DNA from: Ancylostoma caninum
Lineage: Eukaryota > Nematoda > Chromadorea > Rhabditida > Ancylostomatidae
Direction: 5' to 3'
Length of the DNA: 64,000 bases
Assembly: GCA_037903475.1 (NCBI GenBank)
Contig: JBAJFG010000215.1
Coordinates: 124,001-188,000 of the forward strand
Below the pieces are notes generated by a model. The model saw nothing but the letters and a program-made list of their open reading frames with translations. It did no database searches and had not been told where the DNA came from. A program made the position numbers and the translations under genes. Of the stretch, positions 27,501-37,500 are shown in pieces (position 1 is the stretch's first letter; every line of letters begins with the position of its first letter).

Positions 27501-28869
27501 TTTTTTTTGGGGGGGGGGGGATTTTCCAAGTGCAGGAGAATATGGAGAGAAGGCGGCTTTTCCACGATTTATTGTACGGATAGCCGGTAAAAAGATCGCT
27601 GCAATTCGAGTTCATGCTGGTAGAGTCTGATGGGGAGAAGCTCTACAAACTCGTAATGATCAGAGCGAGTATCAGAACTTCAGATTTTGGTGGGGAAGAA
27701 TCAGTGGCTATACAAACCCGTGGAGGGATAGGGCGGGGGGGGGGGGTGTGAAGAGTGTGGGAAGAAAAATTGAGATCTTTGCTGGTTTGGAGGCACGACC
27801 GTCGGAGTTTTGAAAATACAGTTATTGAAAAATTTATTTAACCCACTGGGGACCGTGCGGCTCACTATTGATCTGCGCCTTTCTTCACATGGTTCAGTTC
27901 GAGAAATCCTCAAGCTTCAATGGTCCCAGCTGTTTTCGTGGAAGATAACGTAGTAGCAACCCAAGTCGCTATGATTACAAAAGTCTATATTGAAATTTTC
28001 GTGAAAATTTTGGAGCTGAGAAAGAAGCCATAATTTTGCAGAATTTGGGAAAGTGCGAAACATACGCGGTCGTCAATGGGTAAAGATGTAGGCTTTGAGA
28101 AGTAAATATTCAGAAAGTGACCATAAAGATAAGGAATAGAATTAAATTAATGCAAAATTATTCTATTTAATTATATAATGATGATGATTTTGAAGAATTC
28201 CCCTATCTGCAGCGGCAAAAATGTTGCCTACGTGTGCAATCATTGGGTGATTTCCTCAAAATGTTCCAGAATACCAAAAGCAACGTTCTATGGGTCTTCC
28301 TAGCCGATCCGTGAACGAACGGTCGAACCCATTCAGCGGTGGCGCCATTGAAAAGGACGATGATGAGGTGAACAATTTATTCCTGTTGGATGGTTGCGGT
28401 TTCCGATCTCGCCGCCAATGGCAATGTGCAGCAAGTCGAGCAACACTTGACACGCTAACTGACTTCACTAAGCGGCACTAACTTATTTTGTCCCTTAAGT
28501 AGACCAAATTTAGTTATGGTCCATTTGAGCGGGATAGTCGAGGAAAAAAATTAACTGAAATTGTGATTTTCCTATAACCAATACTCTTACAGCAGGCGAC
28601 ATAAAGCTGCTTGACTGCAAGAGATTCACGTAGCACTTGTCTCGCTCACTCTCGTCCTAACGCAACGGTTTCAGCAGGATCACGAGACGCTCTGCTTACT
28701 CGCCTATCGTCAGATTTGTTTGGTGCCGGTTCGCACCGTGCTAGCGCTCGACAACGCTGCGCAGCTTCTACCTCAAATCTTGGAATCTGTCAGGAAACTA
28801 ATCCTCGCTACGCCGGACATCACTATTCGCCAATTAGCTGTGCGTATAATTGATATGATTCTGTCTTAA
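9596..28869 (+). CDS. ARFGEF3: ARFGEF3/BIG3-like large HEAT/Sec7-family protein, 39 exons
   Basis: Phase-consistent exons: 9596-9671, 9777-9910, 11230-11298, 11350-11412, 12117-12350, 12409-12596, 12656-12823, 12929-13061, 13208-13363, 13923-14028, 14103-14209, 14267-14383, 15599-15725, 15778-15914, 16880-17015, 17078-17200, 17677-17757, 17831-17920, 17990-18084, 19140-19246, 19305-19425, 19838-19944, 20002-20146, 20219-20305, 20388-20510, 20670-20769, 23536-23650, 23701-24140, 24431-24610, 24700-24870, 25100-25274, 25320-25689, 25747-25853, 26610-26808, 26870-27015, 27236-27356, 27413-27497, 28270-28367, 28675-28869. Total about 1843 residues; human ARFGEF3 has about 2177. Family signatures occur in order: VREKCLAAFELA, WEKLCPLMIRLLG, TEAIRIIKK, ARSDVGQ, LEFSSTFYN, GWKTLFGTF, ISSLLAHQLV, IARDFDARQGLSALL, and a C-terminal TIRQLAVRIIDMI. 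ARFGEF3 is an Arf-GEF relative whose Sec7 region is thought to be non-catalytic. No Sec7 active-site motif is visible here. The donor at 20147 (GTCGGT) was chosen over a better-looking one at 20173 because only it keeps the conserved frame. Confidence 0.87.
9911..11229. other. Intron 2 of the ARFGEF3-like gene, nothing recognised
   Basis: A 1.3 kb AT-rich intron between exons ending GAAGGAGTGCAG and starting GCCCTGCTGCGCG. No repeat, RNA gene or nested coding stretch was recognised. Confidence 0.5.
14778..14821. repeat. Perfect 19-bp inverted repeat (hairpin), 6-bp loop
   Basis: GTATCTAACGCAAGTGGTG (14778-14796) and its exact reverse complement (14803-14821) surround the loop AAGCTA. It lies in an ARFGEF3 intron (14384-15598). 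It could be the remnant of a tiny foldback element; no duplication was confirmed. Confidence 0.8.
16435..16650. repeat. GC-rich repeat with internal direct repeats in an ARFGEF3 intron
   Basis: The block CTC(A/T)GAGT(G)TTTTGCCGC occurs twice (about 16435 and 16532), each followed by CG(G)GCGAG, with several further GCGAG/CTCGCC copies in both orientations. It is far more GC-rich than its surroundings, suggesting an inserted repeat. No ends were identified. Confidence 0.5.
18110..18360. repeat. Decayed relative of the hAT-like MITE
   Basis: A C-rich start (CCCTCCCCCAGAGAATGGG), a GAAATTACTTTATAAAACGAA block and an AT-rich middle resemble the clean element 18434-18697 just downstream. The ends are not preserved. 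It lies in the intron after the ARFGEF3 exon ending at 18084. Confidence 0.45.
18434..18697. mobile_element. hAT-like MITE with 8-bp target duplication
   Basis: The 264-bp element starts CAGTGGCGGACGCAG and ends CTGTATCCGCCGCTG. These are imperfect inverted repeats of the CAG(T/C)GGCGGA type common in hAT elements. The flanks ATGACAAC (18426-18433) and ATGATAAC (18698-18705) are an 8-bp duplication with one mismatch, the length expected for hAT. It has no coding capacity and lies inside an ARFGEF3 intron. Confidence 0.8.
19530..19680. mobile_element. Foldback MITE in an ARFGEF3 intron
   Basis: The arms GGAGCGTTATGCCTGGA (left) and TCCAGGTATAACGCTCC (right) pair with one mismatch, and GGGCGGTGCGGT pairs with ACCGCGCCGCCC. 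The outer parts (GCTAGCAGG and GCGCTTGCTGGC) also match imperfectly. The loop is under 60 bp. No target duplication was confirmed. Confidence 0.65.
20989..22549. mobile_element. 1.56 kb TIR-bounded element in the largest ARFGEF3 intron
   Basis: TGCAGGGTCAAGCGT at 20989 has an exact inverted partner ACGCTTGACCCTGCA ending at 22549. Similarity continues inward (GGTAA with TTACC, and G-rich with C-rich blocks). No transposase was recognised inside. It makes up most of the 2.77 kb intron 20770-23535. No clear target duplication was found. Confidence 0.6.
22733..23379. mobile_element. TTAA-flanked MITE, family with CCCATTG ends, copy 1
   Basis: It starts CCCATTGACGACCGCG and ends CGCGGTCGCCAATGGG, flanked exactly by TTAA (22729-22732 and 23380-23383). 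TTAA duplication and a CCC terminus suit the piggyBac superfamily. It contains internal palindromes around GGCTCACCGGTGAGCC (two copies near 23304 and 23347). A relative is at 27842-28080. Confidence 0.78.
27574..27655 (+). pseudogene. Intron-less partial duplicate of two adjacent ARFGEF3 exons
   Basis: Bases 27574-27603 copy part of the exon 27236-27356 (GTACGGATAGCCGGTAAAA, then ATCGCTGCA). They run directly into a copy of the next exon (ATTCGAGTTCATGCTGG, then GAGAAGCTCTACAAACT). The 56-bp intron and the last 25 bases of the first exon are absent. The copy lies in the intron just downstream of the originals (27498-28269) and differs by only a few bases. It is too short and unspliced to be used as an exon. 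Confidence 0.75.
27842..28080. mobile_element. TTAA-flanked MITE, CCCATTG family, copy 2
   Basis: It starts CCCACTGGGGACCGTGCGG and ends ACGCGGTCGTCAATGGG. The left flank is TTAA (27838-27841) and the right is TAAA, read as a mutated TTAA. It shares the ends of the 22733-23379 element but is only 239 bp. Both copies sit in introns of the same ARFGEF3-like gene. Confidence 0.72.
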
Positions 28870-28916
28870 CAAATATCATTTGCACATAATGTGAGATAAA
28901 GACTTCTATCTTTCAA

Positions 28917-28922
28917 AATAAA
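28917..28922 (+). terminator. Poly(A) signal AATAAA of the ARFGEF3-like gene
   Basis: AATAAA begins 48 bases after the TAA at 28867-28869, a usual distance for nematode 3' UTRs. It supports the stop codon choice. Confidence 0.6.
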
Positions 28923-29671
28923 ATCCACTACTAGAAAATACGGAAGCGATTTAAGATCACATTTAAGCCCTCACTTCATATCCGCTGAATGACCTCTCTC
29001 GCATTCCTCATATGTACACATTGCAAGAATACAGCGCACACCGCATTCCACTTTCGCGCGAGGTTACAAATGACGCCGCGCTCTTCGACGCCAGATGAAA
29101 GGACGTAGAGTTCGGATCAGTTCCCATCCTGCTCCCTCGACCCTTACAACGTCGTTGTCGGAACTCTGCGCTCACGAACTATTAACCCAATACTTTCATG
29201 TTTTGGGTTTCTTCGCTGTTTTCACTTCAGCTATAATTTACACCCAAATAGAAACAGTGGGTTCTTCCCACGAGACTTGCTTACACTTCTTATGATTTAA
29301 TGCTTTCACTTGGATACATCGTTAGGTGCGAATCGACACAAACACAACAACTTTACCAAAGATTCATAACAACAAATCAAAGATTCTTGGGAATGATCCC
29401 GTCTCTCTGAGCAAGCCGCAAGAGCGCGTCATCAGACTCTCCCTGACGACGGAGAGCACCGCAAATCGCGTAGCGAGTCGACTTTCCAGCGACCTGAACT
29501 ATGCTCTAAAAGATAGAACAAGGAAAATGAAAAAAAATACTGACCATTCTTCCAGTGATAGGGTCAACATCAACAATGTCAAGTTGGATTGAAGAGTGAT
29601 CTTTAGGACCAATCAGACGGTTCGATGAAGAGCTAAATCATATTAATTGAGGGTCCATACAAAGAAACTAA

Positions 29672-29846
29672 GGGTTTATAAACCATCTGTCACGGAGTAA
29701 ACACCGGTGCAATTGCGGACCCAGAATAAAGGCTACGTGCGAGCCGCTAAAAACGTAGCCTTTCAACTTAGAATTCGATCTGTTGGGATGGATGAGTTCG
29801 CGCGCGTATTGCAACGCGATGTTTACTCCGAGGTGAATGCCGTGTA
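29672..29846. mobile_element. Decayed copy of the CAGGGCATTCACC foldback MITE
   Basis: The right arm (GTTGGGATGGATGAG, then TTGCAACGCGATGTTTACTC, ending GAGGTGAATGCC) matches the right arm of the palindrome at 35472-35682. The left arm is eroded but keeps CGGAGTAAACACC. No coding potential. Confidence 0.65.
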
Positions 29847-30035
29847 TGCCTACCATTTGCGGGGAACGTAAAGTTCCACAGTCTCACCAGCGTCGTTCTG
29901 CATGTCGACCTGAACGTTAACAGCACATGTGAACACAGTTCTATACCAAATCATAGCTTACTAACTAGAGACATGGAATAAATTAGAAGGCATAAACCCG
30001 AAAAAAAAATGAAAAAAGCAAGTCTCAGAAAAATT

Positions 30036-30041
30036 TTTATT
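30036..30041 (-). terminator. Poly(A) signal AATAAA of the Derlin-1 gene
   Basis: TTTATT on the plus strand gives AATAAA on the minus strand, about 175 bases past the Derlin-1 stop codon at 30216-30218. Confidence 0.45.
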
Positions 30042-30215
30042 TACAACAATGTACAAGGAAATAATAAATTATGAGAAGCATCAGATATTTCGTAAATTAT
30101 AACAATACCACGCGCAAGAAAATCACTTCAATCACACATTTAGCAATGGCAAACCAGTTGCAATGCTGTAAACCAGTATACGTTATACGCTAGCGCTATT
30201 ATGTATAAAACGATC

Positions 30216-33200
30216 TCATTCACCACCCAAAGCTTGTCCCCGACCCCAGAAATGTCTGCCACCTCCAGCATCACCGCGACGTTGGTTAACTCTTTCCGCT
30301 CCGAATCCATGTACACCTCCTTCCTCATTTGGGAGATAATTATACAAGAATTGAGGTGTACGCAAAAAGGAGGATCCTCCATGTTGAAGTGGGTAGTCAA
30401 ACGCCAAAAAGTAGTAGGTGTGGCCAACAAGAATACCAAGGAGTTCGTTCATACCACCTCCTCGAAGAACAGCATTGAATCCACACAGGATCCATGGAAG
30501 ATACATCGCCTAAAAATGGTTCCTATAGCATTCAGTAACAAGCAAGTAATGCCTCTTCATTTACAAGCATGCCATCTTTCCGAAATGAGGGTCTTACTTT
30601 GAACTGTGTTCCAAACCAAAATGAGACAATAGTATCTTTGTTCAGCTGACACCAAACGTACAAAACACTGAGAACCATAGGTTCGAGCAGGAAGTACACT
30701 CCAGCAGCCATGCAAATTCCCTGAAAATCCTTACGATGAAACAAAGCTAGTTCGAAAAACAAGACTTCAGAATTCTTTTCGCTGTGTATGATTTACCTAC
30801 ATAAAAGTAGCACCCAAGGAAAAGCGCACGAAAGTCTACTAGTGTATTTCTTATCCGAAACAATGTCGAACGACAATTACCCAGTGATGAATATATGACA
30901 ACAGCAGAAGTCATACAACACATCCATCACTACGGAACAGCTTCCAAAAATCTACAGAGTTTTTTTTTTCTGTTTCGAATGATTCTAGTGTTCGTAGAAC
31001 GCTTTTCCATGAATCTACTTTAGCATCGCACGTTTCCCTCAATTCCACGTCACAAAAGGTACATGACTCTAGGAACCTACCGCTCTTAATCTACAACGAA
31101 TCGTCATAACTTAGTGGGACGGTATTTGCTATGACCAAAAACAAAAACAAAGGAGAATCAGTAGGATGATACTGGCTCATAAAACACTGATCTTAACTCT
31201 GACCACCACTCTAAAAAAACTTCTGTGACTTACTAACTTGAAAACCTACAGCTCATACATCCTAACACCTCTGTAGGCAAATCCGCAACGCTTTATTGAG
31301 CAACATATTCCAGTGCTTAAGGAAAAACACATGAGCGCTAGATCGACTCGAGCTTACTCGCTTGTGCATCAGAATCTAAATGAACTAGAACAAGCGTACT
31401 TACCGTACAAACCAACCAGTTGAAGATTAACATATAGAGATAATCGGCCGGTCGTCCAGAAAACACTCCAGACTCCAAATTCTTGGAGTAGTTATACAAA
31501 AAATACAGCATCAGCAACCAGTGAAAACCGGTCTGAGGCGAAACAGGGTAGAATATCAGTGCGGTGAGTGGTCGCCAGAACTGAAAAAGAAATCCTTTTT
31601 TTTTTTCAATTTTTCGAACTAAAAGCAGTAAGAGACTCAAGTGAGTAATCGTGAAATCTCCTCTTCCGGTATTAATAGTTATGCATTAGATGGAAAATAA
31701 TAGTGACCACAACTGGCTGGTCCCCTTACCGATATCCACCAAACAGTTCAAAACCTATTCTTTTGACTCGATGGTCAATTGACTGCGCTCAACGTTCTCT
31801 TTTACCAAAAACAAAAAAACCGTGGGTCACAAAAAAGAGATCAAACTATTATATTAAGAAAAATGAATCAGAATTTAACTCAAAAACCATTTTCTTCTTA
31901 TACAATCTGTAGCACACAAAGAATGCGAATGCTAACATAATCATCTTACTATTACACATAATTGTCAGTTTTACTATTCATTCACTATTCTACAGGCTCT
32001 CGCTTAACTGAAGTAAAAAGGGGAAGGACGTAGAGCTAAGAAAAAAATCTCTGCACATCAACGTGCAAAAGACCGGTCATGGTGCGATGCGGAGACGGCT
32101 TTCTTGGTCCAAGGTTCCGGTGAGACATGAAAACACGCAGAGAACTATGATACTAGGCACACAAATGATTCGCAGAAAGTCGCTGGACACACATTTTTGT
32201 ACAAGCCCATCAATCGAACCCCATGCATTCGTACGGGCAATTGCAAAAGTGAGACTTGCGCGATGAAACGGAACAGGCGATAAAAAACAGAACACAAAAC
32301 TATTAAGTTTTCGTGAAATGGAAATTGACAAGTGTTCCCAATTGAACGGTGTGCTATAGGGTTAAAAATGTGAAGAAAGGCATCGGGATTTTCTTCCCAA
32401 AATACAAGGAGTGGAAATACGCAAATGTTCTTCAATCATGATACTCCTACGTCGACATTAGAGACAAACGCACTAAAGGTAATCCCAAATCACTCTCCGC
32501 CAGTGAAGGTACAGCTAAGATAACAATGAGGTGCACAATTGACCATGATATTATTTGATTTAAAAAAAAAAAGCTAAACTGAACAATTGACGAGGAAATC
32601 TTTATCTTCAGACATAATCTTTGACCAGTTTAGTTTGAGGGAGAATATTATTAGCATAAGCCCAAAATCTGAAATTGAAGTTCATTCCCTACTGCCGCAA
32701 CGCAATGTTGCTCGCAGCAAACCCAGAAAAATGCAGCAGTGTCGATGTGATTGCGCATAATTACACAAACTACTGTAAAGATTCAATTATATGGTTAGTG
32801 TACTTTTAATCCACTTCACGAGAGCTGTCCACAGATCCAATAAATCAAGAAAATAATCCACGATCAGTCTTTTCACGACCTATGAAAAGACCGTACTTCT
32901 AACAATACCTATATGCAGACAAAAAGGATTGGTCCGTCAGCCATTCAAGTGTATTTCAACAACCTTTTAATATACCTGCATTCTAAGCAGATATGGGCAA
33001 GGAATAAACAAGAAAGAATGAAGAAAGAAAGCAAGCAAACAATAAAATAAAACGAAGGTACTCACATGGAAACGGTAAGCAAAGAGATTCCAGTCGAGGT
33101 ACATCCATAGTGGATTGATGAGGCCAAACCTTCCTAGCAAAGGGATGATGACAGACAATGCGAACCAATATCTAGTGACTATAGGAATTGTCCTAAACCA

Positions 33201-33221
33201 TGTACCCAAGTCGCTCGGCAT
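30216..33221 (-). CDS. cup-2: Derlin-1-type ER membrane protein
   Basis: Four minus-strand exons join in phase 0: 33066-33221, 31404-31580, 30598-30720 and 30216-30509, giving 248 residues (human DERL1 has 251). Derlins are rhomboid pseudoproteases of the ER membrane that help move misfolded proteins to the cytosol for proteasomal degradation. Visible signatures are WFRTIPIVTRYWF near the N-terminus, the WR motif in FWRPLTA (residues 54-55), FSGRPADYLYMLIFNW, QLNKDTIVSFWFGTQFK, a GxxxG-like GGGMNELLG, FLRTPQFLYNYLP, and a C-terminal GGGRHFWGRGQALGG. That last stretch matches the p97/CDC-48-binding SHP box. TTTTCAG lies directly before the ATG, so the gene is probably trans-spliced at its start codon. 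The symbol follows the C. elegans Derlin-1 gene. The gene is divergent from the Herp gene. Confidence 0.95.
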
Positions 33222-34504
33222 CTGAAAACTCAAAATTTATGGAAAGCGTACAGGTCAAAAAGGCCGGACATAAGGGAACGATAGACGGCAAGAAGAAGTC
33301 ATTGCAGGTTGTCATCATTTCAATCGGCCAATATATGCGTGCACATGATTTGGGATTTCTGGTTCTTTCATTTGATCATCACTTTTAAGAGAAACTATCC
33401 TTAGTTTGGATCAGTCGACTAGTTCTGCCTAAAAAATCTCAAAGTCATAGTTTCCGCCCGTACTTTGCCTATTAATTTGATGGATTTATTTAATGCACTG
33501 ACCACAAAGACGGTTCCCACTTTATACCATAACCCGGCATTTGCAGGGTTCCGACTGGTATACGTTAGAGACAGTACCTCACAGAACCTGTTGAAACTTC
33601 GCGCGGTAGCATGAACGATATTTCCTAGCGCACTGTCATTTTCTACACAAGTTAACATTTTCTTCAAACTGTGCCACACGCTTAGCAAGCTTGTGCTCGA
33701 GAATGGATCGCCTCGTTCACTGGCAGGGAATTTCGAAATTCTCCGCCAAAGAACCCCTAACTTATCGGTTTTTTGACTTTTTCGTGGAGTACAAAGTGCA
33801 TCTTTGCGCTTAGTGGCTCGCATAAGTTTGGCTAATATAAGAATTTCGAACGCGATCCACGAGGTGACACACTGCCTTCAGGGTACAATACAAATATGAT
33901 GATTTTCGTGACCAGTGCAACAAATAAACTCCAGAGGCCCAATTAGAGTGGAAGTTTTGATCCTGAGATCTCATGCAGAGAACCAGCCGAATGGCGTCCC
34001 TCTATACACACGCCAACAAGCAGAAACAGTAGTTCAGAAGAAAGACAGTAGAATTGCATGGTGTGACTGCTTCAAATAATGACACTTTGAAGAACAGCGA
34101 CTCTTTAGAGGTAGTAGGAGCATCTAGGAGAACAAAGAGCGTAAGAAAACACGCTGAATCCCGAGGAAGCAACCGTATTTAGCAAATCCGAAAAGAATGA
34201 CAATTCAAAAGAGGCTTAGAAGACGTCAGCACTGGAAATAATTTAGGCCACGCAAGCATAAAGGACGGCGTTCCGCGCGGGACCCGCCTCGCACGGTGCG
34301 GTGCGGTCGCGCTGTGCGGTGCTGACGTCATAAACGTACGTGTATCATCAGCTGATAATCGATGGCAGCCGGGCGCTTCCCATTGTGGAGTAGTCCGTTT
34401 CCGTTGCGGTCCTCTCGAATTGTGTCCGTCCGCTCCTAGCTCATGCGTCGAAGGTGTGCCGTGTGCGTGCGTCCGTTCCCACGCAATCCGTTCTCGTTCC
34501 AGGC
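33222..34504. promoter_or_regulatory. Shared 5' region between divergent Derlin-1 and Herp genes
   Basis: This 1.28 kb separates the two ATGs. The Herp side (34260-34450) is GC-rich and contains TGACGTCA. A minus-strand 134-codon open frame (33419-33823) just upstream of Derlin-1 is unrecognised and could be a transposon relic. A short inverted relic of the 37180 repeat lies near 33855-33885. Bidirectional promoter function is inferred from layout only. Confidence 0.5.
34323..34330. promoter_or_regulatory. TGACGTCA palindrome (CRE / UPR-element-like)
   Basis: A perfect TGACGTCA sits 175 bases upstream of the Herp ATG. The ACGTCA core is bound by CREB/ATF and XBP-1/ATF-6-type bZIP factors, and ERAD genes are classic unfolded-protein-response targets. 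The 8-mer is expected about once per 64 kb by chance, and a second copy occurs at 59138-59145. Confidence 0.4.
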
Positions 34505-37500
34505 ATGACATCAGTGGCAGGAGCCTCTTCAGAAACTGTTGAGCTGACAGTGCGATGCGCTTTCCAGACTTCCAAGGACATCAACGTGGTGTGTCCGCTG
34601 TACTGGACGATTCGACACCTAAAGGAGCATTTGCACCAAGTCTGTCCGTCTCATCCTGTGAGTTTTTCTCTTTTGTTTTTGTTGCAAGCCTGGTTCACTC
34701 CTTCATGGGTACACACGGTAAAGGGTGAAAAGGGAGTTGGGGGGGAGGGGGCACTCCTCTGAAGCCTAAGCCTAAGCCTTAGGGTTAGGCTTAAACGCAT
34801 GCTTAAGCATAGGGTTAGGCTTAGGCTTAGGCTTAGGCTTACGATAGTGCTTTTACTTAGGCTTACAAGGTGAAGCCTATGACCTTTTATAGGGTGCCCC
34901 CAACTCCCTTTTCGCCCGGTAAAGTTCAAGGGTATTGGTGTACTTCAGCAGATCTAGATAGCACCACATGTTCTAGGAGACAAATTTCTCAGAAAGCGTA
35001 CGATTATAATTATTTTTGCATAGTGCTACCGATCTTGTGTGAAGAAAAGGCACCGCCATTGCTCGCTCAATTCACAACAACATGGCTGCGTTTTGATTTC
35101 GAATTGCGATTAGGGCAATTCATACTAGATGCGTGTGCTTGATGCGCGTGCGTCTATATGTTCAAGGATGGGGCCAGTCGCAGCCTCGACGCAGCAGACG
35201 CACGCGTTTGCGGCCTTGATGTGGTCGTGTATGTTTTCATTGAGGACGTACATGCCGCGTTGACCGGTCTTCATGGAAAATCTTCACAGCGTCTGACTAG
35301 TATGAATTGCCCTCATATAACCCGATCATTTTCATTCATGTTGGACTGGTAAAGTAGGGGGAAACCTTTACCGGATCAGTTTTTTTTGCTATGGACAATC
35401 AGTTTCAATCTATGGCAATGTTCGGCAATGCACAATCACATTTCTCAACTCTTTTTCGCATTACGCGGTTATACAGGGCATTCACCTCGGAGTAAATATC
35501 GCATTGCAATATGCTCGCGAGCTGATTCATTCCAATGGATCAAATTCTCAATCGAAAGGCTACGTACGAGTGGTTTTCAACGGTTTGGACGTAGTCTTTC
35601 GACTGAGAAGTTAATCTATTGGAATGGATCAGCTCGCGCGCATATTGCAACGCGATGTTTTCTCCGAGATGAATGCCCTGTAGGTTAAGTTATAGGTTTA
35701 TTACGCTTGCAGAAGGAAAACATTGTAAATGTAAACAAACAAAAAGGCAAAAAAAGTAAATTCTTATAACTAAGCACATAAAAAGCGAACGAGTACTCAA
35801 GCGCAAAACTGAGACATCGGTCCCAAAAAGCTATATAGGTAATTTCATATTTCAGCAGAATATCTCCAACCTGACGTTTAAATTGACTCTGTGAGTCCTT
35901 CTGACATCGATTGAATGCGGCTGACTGAATGTTAGCTTGGATGGATGATAGACAAATAACTTTTTGACTTTATGTGATAGTTTTTATTCTGAGCGCACCA
36001 TGTTTGTTTTGTGATAGATAGGTCATGATACCCTAACTTACGAACAGAGTTCGTGGTTGCGTGTAAAAAGGTAAGAAATAAAAATAAGTATCTCAGTAAG
36101 TACTTACAGATATAATATAATCTTTGTTGGAAGTGAGTTTTATCAATCTCGAATTGAATGCGAACACTGAGAGCAGTCATTCATGTTTTCCACGTTCGAG
36201 TAGCTTCTCGAAATTTTCGTGCACTTTAATTTTCGCATTCTTCTTTCTACTCATTCGTCCAACGCGTTCTTCATGCGAGGGTGTACGGGCGCAGTCACTG
36301 TAGGTCTTATCTGCTCTTAGTTTTTGCATTCATCATCACTTCATTGACAGTTAATGGGCGTTTCCAAGTGGTTCTCTACTCACAGCCACCTTTCTTTCCA
36401 TCTCCACATTGCTGCTTTTGGCCCGAGACTGATCTCTTGGTATTTTATCTTGAGTCTTGAAATCGAAATTGTATAACACAATTGAACTATGTACGTTCGC
36501 GTGACAAGGAATGAACTGACATTGATTCATTTGACTGGAATGTCCTTTTGGCTCAGTTGTAAAAAAAATTGTTTGTGCTGGGTGTCCTGTTGTCAATAAT
36601 CCAACATCGTTCTCTTCTCCTGTTGAAAGCATAATAGGTGAGAACGGGTGTCATGATCGTTCAGCGTAGGTGGTAAGTATGGTTTTTTGCCCAATAGTGT
36701 GGACGGAGATGTCCTAGCAACCCAACATACCGCTGGGTGGTTTAAGGCTAGTTCTCAAATGATGAGCTGTTATGTGCACTGGAACCATTATTTCATTCAT
36801 TTTGTTCCGTTGTTCAGGCGGTAACCTCTCAGCGTCTGATCTTCTCCGGTGCTTGTCTTACAGACGATATGGTCATCAAAGATGTCATGGATCAGAGGTG
36901 ACCAAACTTCATATTTTAGAGTGGTGCATGTAGCACGCGATGCTTACATTATTTTTTCAAGTGATTTTTTGCTTCGCAAGTGCTTAATTGCAGGAAGGTA
37001 GTAGATGGTCCACAGGTGCTCCATCTTGTTTGTCCGTTACCGCAGTCAAGCCCCACAGAGTTACGACAGCGCCACACAGCTACTGCAAGGCAGCAATCGT
37101 GAGTTTGTGGAGTGTTGCGCACAATTTCTTTGGCAGTGTGCATCAGGAAAGAACACCTCGGTCGCGGTGTTTGCATGAAGGCAGTGTGTCACCTCGTTTC
37201 ATGGGCTGTGGATATCAGCATACTTTAGACCTTCTCGTCACGCTGATTCCAAAGATGTACGTCATGATGCATAAAAGTGACGGGAACCCGTTTCCGGATG
37301 ATCTGAAAGTGCAGCTCATGGACCACTTGGGCGGAGCGGTCCGTGAATGTGCTGGCTGCCCGCCACGACTGCAGCGTTAGCAACACGTCTTGACGTGTCC
37401 GATCGATAAGATCATCGCTTCACACATCCACTAGGTGTGACAAACTGTTGCAAATCCTATCCCGAAAAATGTTCAAAAAACGGGTTTAGAGCCCGTTTTG

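Larger units (their letters stand above)
28923..30215. other. Gap between convergent ARFGEF3-like and Derlin-1 genes
   Basis: The two genes converge here. The stretch contains the decayed TA-flanked MITE at 29672-29846 and the Derlin-1 3' end. The open frames at 29095-29295 and 29326-29592 have no recognised features. Confidence 0.5.
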
